7,855 bases of DNA from Candidatus Zhuqueibacterota bacterium (GTDB taxonomy: Bacteria > Zhuqueibacterota > Zhuqueibacteria > Oceanimicrobiales > Oceanimicrobiaceae), in contig JAABYK010000175.1 in the NCBI GenBank assembly GCA_011775825.1, forward strand, positions 6,532-14,386, read 5' to 3'. Position numbers and translations under genes: made by a program. This document shows, in pieces, positions 5,726 to 7,855 of this stretch. The notes under the pieces are model-generated. The model searched no databases. It saw nothing but the letters and a program-made list of their open reading frames with translations, and was not told the DNA's origin. How positions within the stretch are numbered: the first letter of the stretch is position 1; each line of letters opens with the position of its first letter.

Positions 5726-7048
5726 ATGTTGATACAGAAATCCAATCATTGGCAGCCAATTTTACAGGAACTGCAAACTTCAGATTTTCTGGCAGGCTTT
5801 TATCATTCTGCAATCGCTCATCGTCTGCGCATCGCCGTTTGGCGATTCCCCAATGAGCAGAAACCCAACGCCATCGTTGACCTGTCTGGCAGCCACGATA
5901 CGGTCGGCATCAACTTAGCCGTACTGCCTGCGGGTTTTCTCGTCACACCATTTGCTAATCAGGCCGAAAATTCTTCGTACTTAATCAAAGCTCAACTTTT
6001 TTGGGATGGCACGACCTGTGCTTTTTTAGGTGACCTCGCAGGGAACGAACGAATCATCGAAAACAAGCGACGAATGCTTCATTCAATTAAGGAGTGGAAT
6101 CACAACCACCGAAATGATTCGGGGAAAAGACCGGATTTCCCAAGGTGGTTTCGAGGCCGCACACAAGATGCAGAGACCTTTGAAGCTACAGAAGACCAAT
6201 ACTGGTCGTGGGTCAACGAAGCCGTTCGGCAAATAAAAAGCAAGCGACTTAGAAAGGTGGTGCTTGCACGTAATGTTAAACTTCCGTTGACGGAAAGCTT
6301 CGACCCGTTGATTCTGTTTCAGGATTTGTGCCGTCACTATCCAAATGCGTTTGTTTCTGTCGTTGCCCTACCGGGAATCGGGACGTGGATCGGTGCAACG
6401 CCGGAGCTGTTTATCCGTCTTCACGACCATGAGTTAACCACCGTTGCTCTGGCAAGTACGCAAAAAGTGTCAGATGAAAAGAAGGTTGTTTGGGATGAGA
6501 AAGAGCTGGAGGAACAGGAGATTGTCAGTGACTACATCCGCGAATGTTTCTTACAGCAAAACATCGATACGTTTGATGAGACCGGTCCTGAAACTTTGCG
6601 AATCGGCGACTTGCTGCACCTTCAGACCCAATTTGATCTCAAACTGGCTGCCGAGAATGGCATTCAATCTGCAAATCGTCTGTTGCAGGCGCTCCATCCG
6701 ACTCCCGCTGTCTGCGGTGTCCCGAAAGCCAAGGCTTTAGAATTTATCCGCGAAAGGGAAATTCAGGATCGCGAATTCTATGCGGGACATTTGGGACCCA
6801 TCAACTTTCATGGCCGAACGAATCTGTTCGTCAACCTCCGCTGTCTGCAATTGCAGGGCAATTCCGCAATTCTATACGCCGGGGCAGGGATCACAAGGGA
6901 TTCCATCCCCGAACAAGAGTGGTTAGAAACCGAACTCAAGCTAAATTCGTTGCGCGCATTTCTTGACAATGGTCCTGCATCTGAACCACGTTCAGAGCCA
7001 GGGATCAAGAATAGAGAGAGAAAGGTTCTTTGTGAACAAGGGATTTAG
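5726..7048 (+). CDS. menF: Isochorismate synthase (menaquinone biosynthesis)
   Basis: This cytoplasmic, Mg-dependent chorismate-binding enzyme converts chorismate to isochorismate, the entry step to menaquinone. It has 440 residues, near the usual length for MenF/EntC. The N-terminal third is variable, and the chorismate-binding domain runs about 155-413. Visible motifs are RKVVLAR with Lys177 (probable general base), GATPELF with Glu227 (probable general acid), EEQEIVSDYI (262-271), LHPTPAVCGVPKAKA (323-337), REFYAGHLGP, LFVNLRC, YAGAGIT (384-390) and EWLETELK (398-405), which carries metal-binding glutamates. HPTPAVCG rather than PTPAVGG resembles Bacteroidota-type enzymes. The usual LAGT motif reads LAST (242-245). 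Salvage or siderophore versions (EntC, DhbC) share the fold, but the overlap with menD supports menaquinone. The last 25 residues are polar and probably disordered. Confidence 0.95.
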   Translation: MLIQKSNHWQPILQELQTSDFLAGFYHSAIAHRLRIAVWRFPNEQKPNAIVDLSGSHDTVGINLAVLPAGFLVTPFANQAENSSYLIKAQLFWDGTTCAFLGDLAGNERIIENKRRMLHSIKEWNHNHRNDSGKRPDFPRWFRGRTQDAETFEATEDQYWSWVNEAVRQIKSKRLRKVVLARNVKLPLTESFDPLILFQDLCRHYPNAFVSVVALPGIGTWIGATPELFIRLHDHELTTVALASTQKVSDEKKVVWDEKELEEQEIVSDYIRECFLQQNIDTFDETGPETLRIGDLLHLQTQFDLKLAAENGIQSANRLLQALHPTPAVCGVPKAKALEFIREREIQDREFYAGHLGPINFHGRTNLFVNLRCLQLQGNSAILYAGAGITRDSIPEQEWLETELKLNSLRAFLDNGPASEPRSEPGIKNRERKVLCEQGI

Positions 7049-7855
7049 GCAGGGCATCGTAAACATTGCGGAAATTTGTGCGCAGAAGGAGATAGCCGAC
7101 GTCATTATTTCCCCGGGATCGCGTTCCGCACCGTTGACGCTGGCGTTTCTGCGGCATCCCGAACTCACCTGTCGCACCATCGTGGATGAACGCTCTGCTG
7201 CATTTATTGCATTGGGTTTGGCGCAACAAACGCGTCGACCGGTCGGATTGGTCTGCACATCCGGGACGGCAGGACTAAATTATAGTCCTGCGGTTGCTGA
7301 AGCCTACTATCAGGAAATCCCGTTACTCCTGTTTACCGCCGACAGACCTCCCGAATGGATCGATCAAAATGACAACCAGACCATCCGGCAGCAGCAGATG
7401 TACGGCGGGCATTGCCGAGGATTCTTCGAGCTGCCGGTTGACGATTCCCCCCCGGATGCCGCCTGGCACCTGGAAAGAATCATCTCGGATGCCGTAAGCA
7501 CCAGTCTGTTCCCTGTGCCGGGACCGGTTCATATCAATGTGCCGCTACGTGAACCCCTCTATCCAGAGTCTGAATTCAGTTATAAAAAAGACGCCAAGGT
7601 TGTTTCTCTGACTCCCTCGGAAAGAAGCTTAAGCGAGTCTGTTTGGCAAGAGTTGGCATCGGTGTGGGATGAAGCGTCGAAGAAGCTCATCGTTGCCGGG
7701 ATGCACAATCCGGATCCGAAACTATCAAAGAGTTTGCGGGAATTACAGCAGAACCCGTCTGTCAGCGTGATTTGTGACGTGACCTCAAATTTGTCTGACG
7801 CAAGCAAGATTCAGCATTCGGATATGTTTTTGGGGTCAGGCGATCTGCAGGTCTG
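7032..7855 (+). CDS. menD: SEPHCHC synthase MenD (2-succinyl-5-enolpyruvyl-6-hydroxy-3-cyclohexene-1-carboxylate synthase), N-terminal 274 residues, cut by the window edge
   Basis: This thiamine-diphosphate enzyme joins isochorismate with 2-oxoglutarate, releasing CO2, in the second menaquinone step. I chose GTG at 7032 because AAAGG (7021-7025) lies 6 bases upstream and the product begins close to the family's normal N-terminus. It overlaps menF by 17 bp, indicating translational coupling. Motifs seen: VIISPGSRSAPLTLA (24-38), IVDERSAAF with Glu53 at the cofactor-activating position, VCTSGTAGLNYSPAV (74-88), FTADRPPEW (101-109), NDNQTIRQQQMYG (113-125) and PGPVHINVPLREPLY. About half of the usual ~560 residues are present: the first domain and part of the middle one. 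The frame is open to the window edge, with no frameshift. Confidence 0.96.
   Translation, partial: MNKGFRQGIVNIAEICAQKEIADVIISPGSRSAPLTLAFLRHPELTCRTIVDERSAAFIALGLAQQTRRPVGLVCTSGTAGLNYSPAVAEAYYQEIPLLLFTADRPPEWIDQNDNQTIRQQQMYGGHCRGFFELPVDDSPPDAAWHLERIISDAVSTSLFPVPGPVHINVPLREPLYPESEFSYKKDAKVVSLTPSERSLSESVWQELASVWDEASKKLIVAGMHNPDPKLSKSLRELQQNPSVSVICDVTSNLSDASKIQHSDMFLGSGDLQV

Noticed and set aside
7005..7807. Minus-strand and alternate-frame open frames within menD
   Set aside because: menD motifs are continuous in the GTG-7032 frame, so the others are shadows.

Overview
The window looks like chromosomal DNA from a diderm (Gram-negative-type) bacterium of moderate GC that makes menaquinone. It carries an RND efflux pump with a lipoprotein-like adaptor, a TonB-family protein, and menF-menD. 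The isochorismate synthase has sequence traits (HPTPAVCG, FVNLRC, YAGAGIT) that I associate with Bacteroidota and related FCB-group lineages. Degenerate intergenic repeats of the 'TTCGCTCAGGATGA' type recall uncultured FCB genomes such as KSB1 or Calditrichota. That placement is inference from memory, not a measured result.

Left part (1-4075, minus strand): three co-directional genes read right to left. These are a TonB-family protein (4075-3473), an RND periplasmic adaptor (3211-2081) and an RND inner-membrane permease (1836 to beyond position 1, C-terminal part missing). Together they suggest an export module spanning inner membrane and periplasm. No outer-membrane channel (TolC type) is seen; it could lie past the left edge or elsewhere. 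The 244-bp gap between adaptor and permease holds a stem-loop right after the adaptor stop and a nested palindromic element of about 138 bp.

Middle (4076-5155): poorly conserved ground. It has an unrecognised Cys-containing reading frame (4214-4564), a likely terminator-like hairpin, a 65-residue single-span membrane protein with a TTG start and good ribosome binding site (4663-4860), and an intergenic stretch with a decayed repeat followed by a good sigma70-like promoter.

Right part (5156-7855, plus strand): a GbsR/MarR-type winged-helix regulator, then isochorismate synthase (menF) and the first half of SEPHCHC synthase (menD). menF and menD overlap by 17 bp and catalyse the first two committed steps of menaquinone synthesis from chorismate. 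The regulator is only 60 bp upstream of menF and may be transcribed with it.

I see no CRISPR array, tRNA, rRNA, transposase or prophage gene. No strong case for a wholly new system emerges. The most unusual items are the highly charged insertion in the RND permease, the structured spacer between adaptor and permease, the repeat relics, and the two unrecognised small genes.
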